A stretch of DNA of 64,000 nucleotides. Source: JAIPDZ01 sp034522175 (GTDB lineage Bacteria > Desulfobacterota > DSM-4660 > Desulfatiglandales > Desulfatiglandaceae). The stretch lies in contig JAXHLQ010000001.1 in assembly GCA_034522175.1 (NCBI GenBank), positions 4,340,001 to 4,404,000 on the forward strand, read 5' to 3'. The position numbers and the translations under genes were made by a program. The notes beneath the pieces were generated by a model. That model had not been told where the DNA came from, ran no database searches, and saw nothing but the letters and a program-made list of their open reading frames with translations. Below are positions 43,641 to 52,212 of the stretch, one piece after another. The stretch's first letter is position 1; each line of letters begins with the position of its first letter.

Positions 43641-44741
43641 ATGAGTTTCAATCCGGAAAAGCCATACAATGACTTACCGCTGCTTCCCCCAAAAGCGGAG
43701 ATCGAAACAAAGGCGGTGTTGAAAAAGCTTGTTATCGCCACCCAACTCCTGGCCGAACTCAAAGGGTATGTGGAGCTCCTACCCAACAAGGCCATTATTA
43801 TTAATTCCATCATATTACAGGAAGCAAAAGACAGTTCTGAAATTGAAAATATCGTTACTACTCATGATCAACTTTTCCGTGCCATAGCGACCAATAAAAA
43901 AACAGTGGAACCGGCAGTGAAAGAAGTCCTGAATTATCGTAGTGCACTTTACAAAGGCTTTTATCTGGTAAAGAAACACAATCTGTTAACCACCAATACG
44001 ATTGTCGACGTCCAGGAAGAGCTGGAACAAAACAGAGCGGGTATCAGGAAGCTTCCCGGGACAAAGTTGGTTAACGACAAGACCGGTAAGGTGATGTATA
44101 CCCCGCCGGAAAATGAAAAAACAATCCGGGATTTGCTTGCAAATCTTGAGGCATATATCAATTCAGACCCGGAACCCCTCCATCCCTTAATCAAAATGGC
44201 CATTATCCATTATCAGTTTGAATCCATTCATCCTTTTTATGACGGAAACGGAAGAACCGGCCGCATTGTCAATGTGCTCTATCTGGTGATGAAATGGTTA
44301 CTTTCCGAACCGCTGTTGTATCTAAGCCGCTATATCATTCAGCATAAATCCGATTATTACGGGTTCCTGAGAAAGGTAACTGCTGAGAACGCCTGGGAAG
44401 AGTGGATATGCTTTATGCTTACGGCAGTCGAAAAAACAGCTGGTTATACACTTACTCTAAGCAAACAGATCGTCTCGCTTATGGAAAATACCCGCGAATC
44501 CATGCAGACCGAACTACCAAAAAGCTATTCCCATGAACTGGTGGAAGCGCTTTTTACGAATGTATATACGAGAATCGAGCATTTGGTGGAAAAGAATATC
44601 GCCTCCCGAAATGTGGCAGGGAAATACCTTAAGAATTTGGAATCAATCGGTATTCTGAAAAGAGAAAAGATTGGACGAGATGTTTTTTATATCAATTCCA
44701 GACTGTATGATCTGTTTAAAAGCTATCCGGATATGCACTGA
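43641..44741 (+). CDS. Fic family protein (AMP transferase)
   Basis: 366 residues. The catalytic motif HPFYDGNGRTGR begins at His197, all family residues being present (HPFx[D/E]GNGRxxR). An N-terminal inhibitory helix motif, S65-x3-E69-N70 (SSEIEN), should block ATP until relieved, so this is a class II Fic protein. The C-terminal part (about 280-366) is a winged-helix-like domain, with NVAGKYLKNLESIGILKREKIGRDVFYI. Fic proteins attach AMP to target proteins; the target here is not known. An intact gene in an accessory island. Confidence 0.95.
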   Translation: MSFNPEKPYNDLPLLPPKAEIETKAVLKKLVIATQLLAELKGYVELLPNKAIIINSIILQEAKDSSEIENIVTTHDQLFRAIATNKKTVEPAVKEVLNYRSALYKGFYLVKKHNLLTTNTIVDVQEELEQNRAGIRKLPGTKLVNDKTGKVMYTPPENEKTIRDLLANLEAYINSDPEPLHPLIKMAIIHYQFESIHPFYDGNGRTGRIVNVLYLVMKWLLSEPLLYLSRYIIQHKSDYYGFLRKVTAENAWEEWICFMLTAVEKTAGYTLTLSKQIVSLMENTRESMQTELPKSYSHELVEALFTNVYTRIEHLVEKNIASRNVAGKYLKNLESIGILKREKIGRDVFYINSRLYDLFKSYPDMH

Positions 44742-45257
44742 ATTCATTAAAATAAGTGCATATCCGGTAAACATGCACCGATCAAGTGCATGTTTCAAAC
44801 GTGGGCTAAAAAAAAAACTACCTCACAAAAACTCATTTAATGACCGACATCAAGAGCGATTATTGGTCGGCCATTAAATGAAAAAAGGGGCTATCCATTT
44901 CGCTGGCCTGAATCTCAGGGTCTCGGTTCCCATGACCGATCTTGCCATACAAATACAATAAAACGGCCCTGTGGCAACAGGTTGCTATCGAGACGCTTAT
45001 TCATCCAAATGGTAGCCCAAGTATTTTCCGCTCATTGGCCCTTGGTGACTGCAAGCAGCCATAGGCTTGGCCAGCAAAGTGCCTGAAGGTGTGGTGTGAA
45101 GCACTTTTCTGGTGAAAACCAGTATCAATTTGTTGCATCAGCAATCCACACTACCTCGAGGATATACTTGCGGATGGCTCCTATCCGGCTTATGTCATGA
45201 GGCCAAGGAAGTGGATAGCCCCTATGAAAAATAAGGGGAAGAGTAATTAGTGTTACT
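44742..45257. other. Noncoding stretch with a large palindrome
   Basis: About 515 bases with no good open frame. The most visible structure is an inverted repeat, CATTTAATGACCGAC (44834-44848) and GTCGGCCATTAAATG (44866-44880), one mismatch, 17-base loop. AAGTGCATATCCGG and GTGCATGTTT tracts at 44753-44795 repeat parts of the Fic gene's end. No RNA gene was recognised. Confidence 0.45.
44834..44880. repeat. 15-bp inverted repeat, ATTTAATG(A/G)CCGAC
   Basis: See arms 44834-44848 and 44866-44880, which pair except for one base. AT-rich ends and a GC core suggest a stable hairpin or a protein-binding palindrome. It follows the Fic gene by about 90 bases and could be a terminator without a U tract, or an operator. 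Confidence 0.6.
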
Positions 45258-45752
45258 TTGAGAACAACGTATCGATGCCAGCGACATGAAATAATAACTG
45301 TGTCCAAATTTTCTCATTTTTTGGACACGTTATATAAATATGGGCATGATTTAGACATCTATAAAATCATCGAGAAGGTCAAAAATGCCATTTCGGAAGA
45401 CACCAAGGCCCAGCGGGCAGCCACCATGGCCCCAAAGAAACTGGATAAGGTCCAATCTGATCTCATTGCCATACTGAGAGAAGGGGTGTCGAAGCGCAAG
45501 GTGGACAAGGCTTCCGCATATGGCATCATCAAGGTCCTGAATCTCCCTATGACGTCCGCCTTTGTCAAGGACCTGAAGGCGGTGAGAGACCTTTTCAAGG
45601 AAAGCAAGGACTATGTTGAGCTGGGTCGGGCACTCAAGGTTTTTGGCGAGCAATTTGAGGCGGACGGCGATGAGAAAGAAGGGGAAGGACCAGAGACCCA
45701 ATCTTATTTACCCGAAGATTTGGAGCTGGTCTGTTATATGACGCTGTCGTGA
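45258..45752 (+). CDS. Unknown protein, C-terminal half duplicated at 43.3 kb
   Basis: 164 residues. The first 40 residues cross a hairpin (GTGTCCAAA at 45300-45308 with TTTGGACAC at 45320-45328) and are probably not coding. The believable part begins around IYKIIEKVKNAISEDTK and continues ATMAPKKLDKVQSDLIAILREGVSKRKVDKASAYGIIKVLNLPMTSAFVKDL, ending EDLELVCYMTLS. From GIIKVLNLP on it is nearly identical to the end of the ORF6N gene (43334-43559). I do not know the family. It is likely a truncated gene whose start was removed. Confidence 0.5.
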   Translation: MRTTYRCQRHEIITVSKFSHFLDTLYKYGHDLDIYKIIEKVKNAISEDTKAQRAATMAPKKLDKVQSDLIAILREGVSKRKVDKASAYGIIKVLNLPMTSAFVKDLKAVRDLFKESKDYVELGRALKVFGEQFEADGDEKEGEGPETQSYLPEDLELVCYMTLS

Positions 45753-45874
45753 GAGTGGCTCTGTGGATAAGTCGATGGGTTGTGATACCAAAAATGGGAT
45801 ATGTCGTTTCACGCTAACTGAGTGCCGTCCCCCAATGGACTGGTGATCCAAACAGAGGGACTAAGGAGGGCTTG

Positions 45875-47188
45875 ATGCTCAAGCGAATAAGGATCAAGAA
45901 ATATAAGTCATTAAAAGAGGTTGAGATAGCGCTCAACCCTTTGTCCGTGATTTTCGGACCGAATGCGGCCGGCAAGAGTAATTTCCTTGATGCCCTTTAG
46001 CTCCTCTCAAGAGTGGCAGTTAACAGAACGCTGAAGGATGCTTTCGAACCTCCGTATCGCGGCAAGCCCCTGGAGTCTTTCACTTTTGAAGAAGACGGCA
46101 TTAAGGGTCTTCTGAGACATGATGCATTGTCTTTCGTTATGGAGGTTGATGTCGAAATTTCTGATGCTGTTGCTGATGCGGTGAACCGACAAATCCGAGA
46201 AATGAGAAAAGGCAAGGCTTTGGATTCAAAGACGTCATCAAGAAGGGAAAAGCAGTCGTATGTGCGCGAAAAAAATCTACGTTATCGCGTTGAGATAGAA
46301 ATAATGCCCAGATCCGGCATGCTTCGGATTGCTGATGAGTATCTCGCAGCCCTGACTGCGGATAGCACTGTTAGCAAAAAAAGGGCGCCTTTTCTGGAAA
46401 AGGTCAAGGACCGCCTCCATCTGCGCATGGAGGGCCAGGCCCATCCTACCTATTATGATCTTTATCTGGATCACAGCGTTCTTTCTATGCCCCTCTATCC
46501 TCCCCATTACCCCCATATCGTCGCCATGCGCCAGGAACTCGCGAGCTGGTTCTTCTTCTATTTTGAACCAAGAGAAAGGATGCGCTCACCCAGCGCCGTC
46601 AAAGAAGTTCGACATATCGGCTTGATGGGGGAAGATCTGGCCTCTTTTCTCAACACCCTTCGGGCCCTTGATGAGCCGCAGTTCAAGGCAGTTGAAAAGG
46701 CACTCCATATGATTATCCCGAATATCAACGGCATCGATGTCAGTGTCAACGATCTTGGCGAGGTAGAACTCAGACTCCTTGAAGGTAAAACGCCTATACC
46801 ATCCCGGGTGCTTTCGGAGGGAACTTTGCGTATCTTGGGTCTCCTCGCCCTTGGAGGGGCCAAGGAACCGCCTGCACTCATCGGCTTCGAGGAACCGGAA
46901 AACGGAATTCACCCAAGGCGCATACGCATGGTCGCTGATTTGCTAAAAAACCGAGTGGCAACGGGAGAAACGCAGTTCATCGTAACGACCCATTCGCCAA
47001 TTCTTCCGGATATGCTTTCAAACGAGGATCTTTTCATCTGCCGTAAAGACCACGGGCAGACGGTTATCCACTCATTCAAATCACTGGAGTTATGGCGCGA
47101 CCGTGCGATCCAGGATGCACTGGATGCTGAGGAAGATGCGGAACTCTCTGTTTCAGAGCGCATCCTGAGAGGTGATTTTGATGCGTGA
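45875..47188 (+). pseudogene. AAA-family (OLD-like) ATPase with an amber codon at position 42
   Basis: From ATG 45875, behind AAGGAGGG, the frame gives MLKRIRIKKYKSLKEVEIAL then IFGPNAAGKSNFLDAL (Walker A), then TAG (45998-46000), then in the same frame LLSRVAVNRTLKDAFEPPYR and a normal run to the end at 47188. The expected residue at the stop is Gln (CAG to TAG is one change). The rest is complete: LSEGTLRILGLLALGG (signature-like), LIGFEEPENGIHPRR (Walker B) and VTTHSPILPDML (H-loop). The gene would be 437 residues, of the AAA_21/OLD group. Its stop overlaps the start of the downstream Toprim-like gene. A readthrough product is possible but a nonsense mutation is simpler. Confidence 0.85.
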
Positions 47189-47771
47189 AGTTATCCTATT
47201 TGCTGAGGATTACGGGCATGAGGCTGTTGCCAGTGCGCTCCTTGAACGGTTTGGCAGAGAACACCGGGCAAATATTACAGTCACCAAGCGCAGCGCCACC
47301 GGCGGACATGGAAAGGTCATCAGTCAACTCAAGACATTTCTTAGAGACATTGACCGGGGAAAAGAATTTCTTCCTGATCGGCTTCTCGTCGTTATTGATG
47401 AGAACTGCAAAGGTTTTGGGGAGGCCAGCCGTGAGATTGCTGAAGCATGCAAATCGTTTACCGGTCTTACGATAATCGCAATCCCAGATCCACATATAGA
47501 AAGGTGGCTTCTTCTTGACTCATCGGCGTTCAAAGAGGTTTTCGGTATGGGATGTGATGCACCGGACAAGAAGTGTGAACGAGACCGCTATAAGAAGCTA
47601 CTGTCCGAGGCAATCAAAACTACCGGCATCGTTCCACCGCTGGGGGATATTGAATATGCTGAAGATATCGTCAATGCCATGGATCTGGAAAGGATGGAAC
47701 GGGCAAACGCTTCATTGGGCCGATTCCTAAAGGAGTTAAGGAGTATTTTTATGCAATGGAGCCAGGCGTAA
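47181..47771 (+). CDS. Toprim-like / DUF4276-like partner of the ATPase
   Basis: 196 residues from ATG 47181, which overlaps the ATPase stop; the frame from GTG 47172 is three codons longer. MREVILFAEDYGHEAVASALLERFG has the Glu expected at the first Toprim strand, LLVVIDENCKGF an acidic metal pair (DxN here), and IAIPDPHIERWLLLD the conserved E-R-W segment of DUF4276/RloB-type proteins. Such proteins act as nucleases beside OLD or AAA ATPases in phage-defence pairs (PARIS- and Gabija-like arrangements). The family assignment is by pattern only, and the ATPase carries an amber codon, so the pair may not be working. Confidence 0.65.
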   Translation: MREVILFAEDYGHEAVASALLERFGREHRANITVTKRSATGGHGKVISQLKTFLRDIDRGKEFLPDRLLVVIDENCKGFGEASREIAEACKSFTGLTIIAIPDPHIERWLLLDSSAFKEVFGMGCDAPDKKCERDRYKKLLSEAIKTTGIVPPLGDIEYAEDIVNAMDLERMERANASLGRFLKELRSIFMQWSQA

Positions 47772-48242
47772 CAACTGCGGTTGAAGAGATGGGATTGGGG
47801 CCGGAATCCGACGTTGACAGCGTTCGGAAAAACCATTCCAGGAAATACAGTTTCATTGGAGATTTTGAGCAGATCGTGGCTGGTCATCGTCCCGATGTTC
47901 CTGAGTCCTTTGAGAAACGGGCACGAAAAAAATGGAAAAAGCAGACCTCGAAATGACAGAACCAAGTTCCGATCTTTAACCAAAAACGGAACATATTGAC
48001 ATCATGACAAAAATCGGGAGAAACGACCCTTGTCCATGCGGATCGGGGAAGAAGTATAAACACTGACCTCGAAATGGAAGCCTTTCATAAAATCCCGATC
48101 GTGAAGAACAGTCTCATCTTTCTGTCAAAGCTGAAGGACCTTGGGCCCATCAAAGCCACTGCCATACGAAGTATTCGTCAAGAAGAGCGCTTTTTATGAT
48201 CGATATGTCAAATGGTTTCCTGATTCATAGTCGGGCTGTCTA
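47772..48242. other. Gene debris between the defence-like pair and dsrM
   Basis: No complete gene is supported. A 66-codon frame at 47756-47956 (MEPGVTTAVEEMGLGPESDV to KKWKKQTSK) overlaps the end of the Toprim-like gene; a SEC-C scrap sits at 48004-48066, listed separately; and a 41-codon frame runs at 48074-48199 (MEAFHKIPIVKNSLIFLSKL to RQEERFL). None has a good ribosome binding site. The stretch looks like pieces of lost genes at the right edge of the accessory island. Confidence 0.4.
48004..48066 (+). pseudogene. SEC-C zinc-binding motif fragment
   Basis: Twenty codons, MTKIGRNDPCPCGSGKKYKH, then TGA. This is the SecA C-terminal type (SEC-C) metal-binding motif, cut just before the last Cys pair, so it would not hold zinc alone. 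Upstream of the ATG the frame is closed after ten codons by TAA. It is probably the end of a lost gene. Confidence 0.6.
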
Positions 48243-48271
48243 TTGACATCCAGACACGGCTCCCCTACACT
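48243..48271 (+). promoter_or_regulatory. Sigma70-like promoter for dsrMKJOP
   Basis: TTGACA (48243-48248), a 17-base spacer and TACACT (48266-48271), 60 bases before the dsrM ATG at 48332. A perfect -35 with the ideal spacing and a four-of-six -10 box make this the clearest promoter in the window. Confidence 0.65.
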
Positions 48272-48331
48272 TTCTGGCTTTGATCTTGGATCAGAACCCT
48301 CCGGACTTTTGATTCTTATAGGAATGATACC

Positions 48332-49366
48332 ATGGGCATAATTTACGCGCTGATCGCAATGATGATCCTGATTTTTATCCCCTGGACAGGTGTTCAGGGA
48401 CTGGGTCTTACCTGGCTCTTCAGCGTGATGATTCCCTATGCAGCCCTAACCGTTTTTTTCTTCGGGGTGGTTCAACGCCTCATCCAGTGGTCCCGCATTC
48501 CCAATCCCTTCAGGATTCCTACCACAGGAGGACAGCAGAAAAGCCTGAATTGGATTCGGCAGAGCAAGCTGGATAATCCCCATACCACGGGCCAGGTGAT
48601 CGGTCGGATTTTTACGGAGGTGGTTCTGTTTCGTTCCCTTTTTCGAAACCTCGTTTCGCGCATGGAAACGGATGGCGGCGGAGTTTCCTATGTTTCGGCC
48701 AAGTGGCTCTGGCTTTTCGCCATTCTCTTTCACTATGCCATGCTGGTTACGGTTTTCAGACACCTGCGCTTTTTCACCAACCCGGTCCCGGGGCCGGTAC
48801 GGTGGGTGGAAGGTCTGGACGGGTGGCTGGAGGTGGGCATCCCCCAGATCATGATCAGCGGCCTTGTCCTGCTGGGCGCACTAAGTCTCCTCCTGTCGCG
48901 GCGGTTCTTTATACCCAGGCTTCGATACATCTCCCTGCTCAATGACTATTTCCCGTTGTTTCTCCTCATGACCATCGCCGGCACCGGCATCTTGATGCGA
49001 TACTATGTGGGCGTGGACACCACCCAGGTCAAACAGGTGGCCATGGGACTCATCTCTTTTCAGCCCGTGGTGCCCGAAGGGGTCGGCCCTCTTTTCTTTG
49101 TTCACCTCTTTTCGGTGTGTGTGCTCCTGGCCTATTTCCCTTTCAGCAAACTCATGCATGCCGGCGGCATCTTTTTCTCCCCCACGCGAGGGCAGGCCGG
49201 CAACAACCGGGCGGTACATCACGAAAACCCCTGGAACTATCCGGTGAAGTTTCATGCGTACGCGGACTATGAGGAGACCTTTCGGGACAAGATGGTGGCG
49301 GCAGGCATCCCGGTGGAACACCCCGCTTCAACCGTGAGAGAAGAGGAAAAAAGTGATGGCCGGTGA
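48332..49366 (+). CDS. dsrM: DsrM, cytochrome b subunit of the DsrMKJOP complex
   Basis: 344 residues, starting MGIIYALIAMMILIFIPWTG, five or six helices in the NarI-like fold. His residues for two b hemes lie in LFHYAMLVTVFRHLRFF and FVHLFSVCVLLAYFPFSKLMHAG. The C-terminus reads NNRAVHHENPWNYPVKFHAYADYEETFRDKM, a DsrM hallmark. It should exchange electrons with menaquinone and hand them to DsrK. It overlaps dsrK by 11 bases and is the first gene of the operon. Confidence 0.95.
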   Translation: MGIIYALIAMMILIFIPWTGVQGLGLTWLFSVMIPYAALTVFFFGVVQRLIQWSRIPNPFRIPTTGGQQKSLNWIRQSKLDNPHTTGQVIGRIFTEVVLFRSLFRNLVSRMETDGGGVSYVSAKWLWLFAILFHYAMLVTVFRHLRFFTNPVPGPVRWVEGLDGWLEVGIPQIMISGLVLLGALSLLLSRRFFIPRLRYISLLNDYFPLFLLMTIAGTGILMRYYVGVDTTQVKQVAMGLISFQPVVPEGVGPLFFVHLFSVCVLLAYFPFSKLMHAGGIFFSPTRGQAGNNRAVHHENPWNYPVKFHAYADYEETFRDKMVAAGIPVEHPASTVREEEKSDGR

Positions 49367-50996
49367 TCTCCCCGAACCGAAAGATCTTTCCCGGATCGAT
49401 CTCGGGATGCCCGAGACCGGATGGATGGATACCCCGGCCCGGTTCAAGACGGGGATCTACTGTCATGCGGCCCATGGCAAAGACATGGCAGCAGTGGGGA
49501 TGCCCAATGCCCACGACTGGCGGGTGGAGGATGAGGACTGGAAACTTCCGGCCGACTGGCAGGGGATCCTTCTCGAAGGGCTTCGCGAACGGCTTTCACG
49601 CTTTCGGTCGCTTCGGATTTTCATGGACAGCTGTGTGAGGTGCGGTGCATGTGCGGACAAGTGCCATTTCTTTATCGGGTCCGGCGATCCCAAGAACATG
49701 CCGGTCCTCAGAGCCGAACTCCTGCGCTCGGTCTACCGCAAAAATTTTTCAGGGGCCGGGAAATTGATGGGCCGGATGGTGGGGGCCAGGGGCCTGACCG
49801 AGGATGTGCTGAAGGAATGGTGGTACTATTTCTTTCAGTGCACCGAATGCCGGCGCTGCTCGCTCTTCTGCCCGTACGGGATCGACACGGCCGAAATCAC
49901 CATCATTGGGAGAGAACTGCTGAATCTGCTGGGTCTCAACATCGACTGGATCGCATCCCCGGTGGCCAAGTGCCACCGAATCGGCAATCACATCGGCATG
50001 GAACCCCAGACCATGAAGGAGTCCATCGATTTTTTGTGTGACGACATCGAGGAGATTACCGGGGTCCGGATCAACCCTTCATTTAACCGCAAAGGCGCCG
50101 AGATCCTTTTCGTGACCTCTTCAGGCGACTATTATGCGGAGCCCGGGATTTTCACCTGCATGGGCTATCTGATGTTGTTCCACCAGCTTGGATTGGATTA
50201 CACCTGGTCCACCTACGCGGCCGAAGGGGGCAACTTCGGTCTTTTCACCAGCCATGAGGTGGCCAAGCTATTGAATGCCAAGATCTACGCAGAGGCCCAG
50301 CGACTCGAGGTCAAATATATCCTGGGCGGGGAGTGTGGGCACATGTGGCGGGTGTTGAACCAGTACATGGATACCATGAACGGCCCTCCTGATTTTCTGG
50401 AAGTTCCCATATCGCCCGTCACCGGTACCCGGTTTGATCACGCCGCCTCCACCAGGGCCATCCATATCTGTGAATTTACCGCCGATCTCATTAAACACAA
50501 TAAACTTACCCTCGATCCGGGCAGGAACGACCACCTGAGGGTCACGTACCACGATTCGTGCAATGTGGCCCGCGGCATGGGCATGTTCGATGAACCGCGC
50601 CACATCATCAAGCACGCATGCAAGCACTTTTATGAGATGCCTGAAGAGACCATCCGCGAGCAGACCTTCTGCTGCGGCAGTGGCGCCGGTCTCCATGCCG
50701 GTGAAGATATGGAACTGCGCGTGCGCGGTGGATTTGCCCGGGCCAATGCCGTCCGCCATGTCCACGACGAATATGGGGTCAACATGCTGTCCTGTATCTG
50801 CGCCATTGACCGGGCCGCCTTTCCCACGCTGATGGATTACTGGGTCCCGGGTGTGGGCGTGACCGGGGTTCACGAACTCCTCGCCAATGCCCTGGTTATG
50901 GACGGGGAGACCGAACGCACATCAGATCTGCGTGGAGAAGACCTGCCCGATGCTCCAGGAGAAGAGCCTCCGGCTGGAGAAGGGGAGGGCGCCTGA
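49356..50996 (+). CDS. dsrK: DsrK, HdrD-like Fe-S subunit
   Basis: 546 residues from ATG 49356 (a GTG one codon earlier is possible). Two 4Fe-4S motifs, MDSCVRCGACADKCHFF and CTECRRCSLFCPYG, are followed by CCG-type domains with YHDSCNVARGMG and FCCGSGAGLHAG. The CCG domain binds a noncubane-type 4Fe-4S cluster like that of HdrD. It should reduce the trisulfide of DsrC in the cytoplasm. A C-terminal acidic tail (DLPDAPGEEPPAGEGEGA) is present. Confidence 0.97.
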   Translation: MAGDLPEPKDLSRIDLGMPETGWMDTPARFKTGIYCHAAHGKDMAAVGMPNAHDWRVEDEDWKLPADWQGILLEGLRERLSRFRSLRIFMDSCVRCGACADKCHFFIGSGDPKNMPVLRAELLRSVYRKNFSGAGKLMGRMVGARGLTEDVLKEWWYYFFQCTECRRCSLFCPYGIDTAEITIIGRELLNLLGLNIDWIASPVAKCHRIGNHIGMEPQTMKESIDFLCDDIEEITGVRINPSFNRKGAEILFVTSSGDYYAEPGIFTCMGYLMLFHQLGLDYTWSTYAAEGGNFGLFTSHEVAKLLNAKIYAEAQRLEVKYILGGECGHMWRVLNQYMDTMNGPPDFLEVPISPVTGTRFDHAASTRAIHICEFTADLIKHNKLTLDPGRNDHLRVTYHDSCNVARGMGMFDEPRHIIKHACKHFYEMPEETIREQTFCCGSGAGLHAGEDMELRVRGGFARANAVRHVHDEYGVNMLSCICAIDRAAFPTLMDYWVPGVGVTGVHELLANALVMDGETERTSDLRGEDLPDAPGEEPPAGEGEGA

Positions 50997-51445
50997 TGTT
51001 CAACCGGGGGTGGGTCATTGGTGGTATTATCGCCTTTGTGGCTGCGGCCGGATTTCCATTTTACTGGCATGTTTTGGGCCGGCACGAGCCGTTTCCTGAA
51101 CTGGAACGTCCCAAAGGGGAGAAATCGTGCGTGGAAGGGGTGGCATACATGCGGACCGATCATATGCGTCTGTTGCATGCGTGGCGCACAGCCGTGGTGC
51201 GGGATGATCTTCTCATCTACACCGCAAGCAATGGAAAACGGTTTGAGATGAACCTCCACAAGACCTGCATGGGGTGTCATCAATCCCGGGACCGGTTTTG
51301 CACCCGGTGTCATGACTACAACGATGTGTCCCCGCCCTGCTGGGACTGCCATGTGGCGCCGGAAGTGCCGGAAGTCAGAGTTCAGCAGTCAGAAATCAGC
51401 AGAAAAGAGACATCTGATGACATGCAAAAGGGGAGTCCATCGTGA
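50996..51445 (+). CDS. dsrJ: DsrJ, periplasmic triheme cytochrome c
   Basis: 149 residues, start overlapping the dsrK stop by one base. An N-terminal membrane anchor (about 6-23) is followed by three heme motifs: C91-x2-C-H95 (CMGCH), C102-x2-C-H106 (CTRCH) and C115-x2-C-H119 (CWDCH). Cys45 in the N-terminal SCVEGVAYMR segment matches the unusual Cys heme ligand reported in DsrJ proteins. The last 26 residues (VPEVRVQQSEISRKETSDDM) are encoded by a GTCAG-type repeat tract at 51367-51400 that also ends the S23 cassette, so the C-terminus was probably altered by the repeat. Confidence 0.95.
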   Translation: MFNRGWVIGGIIAFVAAAGFPFYWHVLGRHEPFPELERPKGEKSCVEGVAYMRTDHMRLLHAWRTAVVRDDLLIYTASNGKRFEMNLHKTCMGCHQSRDRFCTRCHDYNDVSPPCWDCHVAPEVPEVRVQQSEISRKETSDDMQKGSPS

Positions 51446-52212
51446 CCTTGAGCCGGCGGAAATTTCTGAAAACCACTGCAGCCGCTGCGCTGACCGCAAT
51501 GGCCATACCAAAGGCAGGTCAAGGATTTGAACTCGAAGGCCGCATGTCTCCCGGGCCGAAGGCCCTCAAAGCCAAACGATGGGGGATGGTGGTGGACATG
51601 CGTCGCTGCAAAGATGACTGTGCAGGGGCCTGCATAAAAGCCTGCCACGCGGTTCACAATGTGCCGTATATTCCACAGGCCGAGCATCAGGTGATGTGGC
51701 TCTTCCTGGAGCCGTATGAAAATGCGTTTCCGGAGCAGTCCCGCGGCCTCACCGCAGGTACAGCCATTAAACAGAAATTTCTGTTGATGTGCAACCACTG
51801 CGAAGACCCCCCGTGTGTTCGGGCCTGTCCCACCCAGGCCACCTTCAAAAGGCAGGACGACGGGATTGTGATGATGGACTATCATCGCTGTATCGGCTGC
51901 CGGTTCTGCATGGCGGCCTGCCCCTATGGATCGAGGAGTTTCAATTTCCGTGATCCAAGGCCCTTTATTTCGAGCATCAACCCGGGTTACCCGACGCGAA
52001 GAAAGGGCGTGGTGGAAAAGTGTAATTTCTGCCAGGAACGCCTGGAGATTGGGCAGATGCCCGCCTGTGTGGAGGTCTGTAAAGAGGGGGTCTTAACGTT
52101 CAGAGATCTACGTGACCCGGATTCGACGGTCTCAAAGATTCTGGCAAAACACCCTCATATGAGACGAAAACCCGATCTGGGCACCGGCCCGTCGGTGTAT
52201 TATGTTCTATGA
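51442..52212 (+). CDS. dsrO: DsrO, periplasmic Fe-S ferredoxin subunit
   Basis: 256 residues, starting at GTG 51442 (overlap with dsrJ). A Tat signal (SRRKFLKTTAAAALTAMA) sends it folded to the periplasm. Four ferredoxin-type Cys sets are present: CKDDCAGACIKACH, CNHCEDPPCVRACPTQA, CIGCRFCMAACPYG and CNFCQERLEIGQMPACVEVC. It connects DsrJ and DsrP on the outside of the membrane. 3' end overlaps dsrP by ATGA. Confidence 0.97.
   Translation: MTLSRRKFLKTTAAAALTAMAIPKAGQGFELEGRMSPGPKALKAKRWGMVVDMRRCKDDCAGACIKACHAVHNVPYIPQAEHQVMWLFLEPYENAFPEQSRGLTAGTAIKQKFLLMCNHCEDPPCVRACPTQATFKRQDDGIVMMDYHRCIGCRFCMAACPYGSRSFNFRDPRPFISSINPGYPTRRKGVVEKCNFCQERLEIGQMPACVEVCKEGVLTFRDLRDPDSTVSKILAKHPHMRRKPDLGTGPSVYYVL

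Noticed and set aside
45998..46000. TAG in the island ATPase as a pyrrolysine codon
   Set aside because: The position follows Walker A and is expected to be Gln; a single CAG to TAG change explains it and no pyl genes are in view.
48064..48066. TGA at the Cys position of the SEC-C scrap as selenocysteine
   Set aside because: The next residue of the motif (the second Cys) is also missing, so the fragment is simply truncated.
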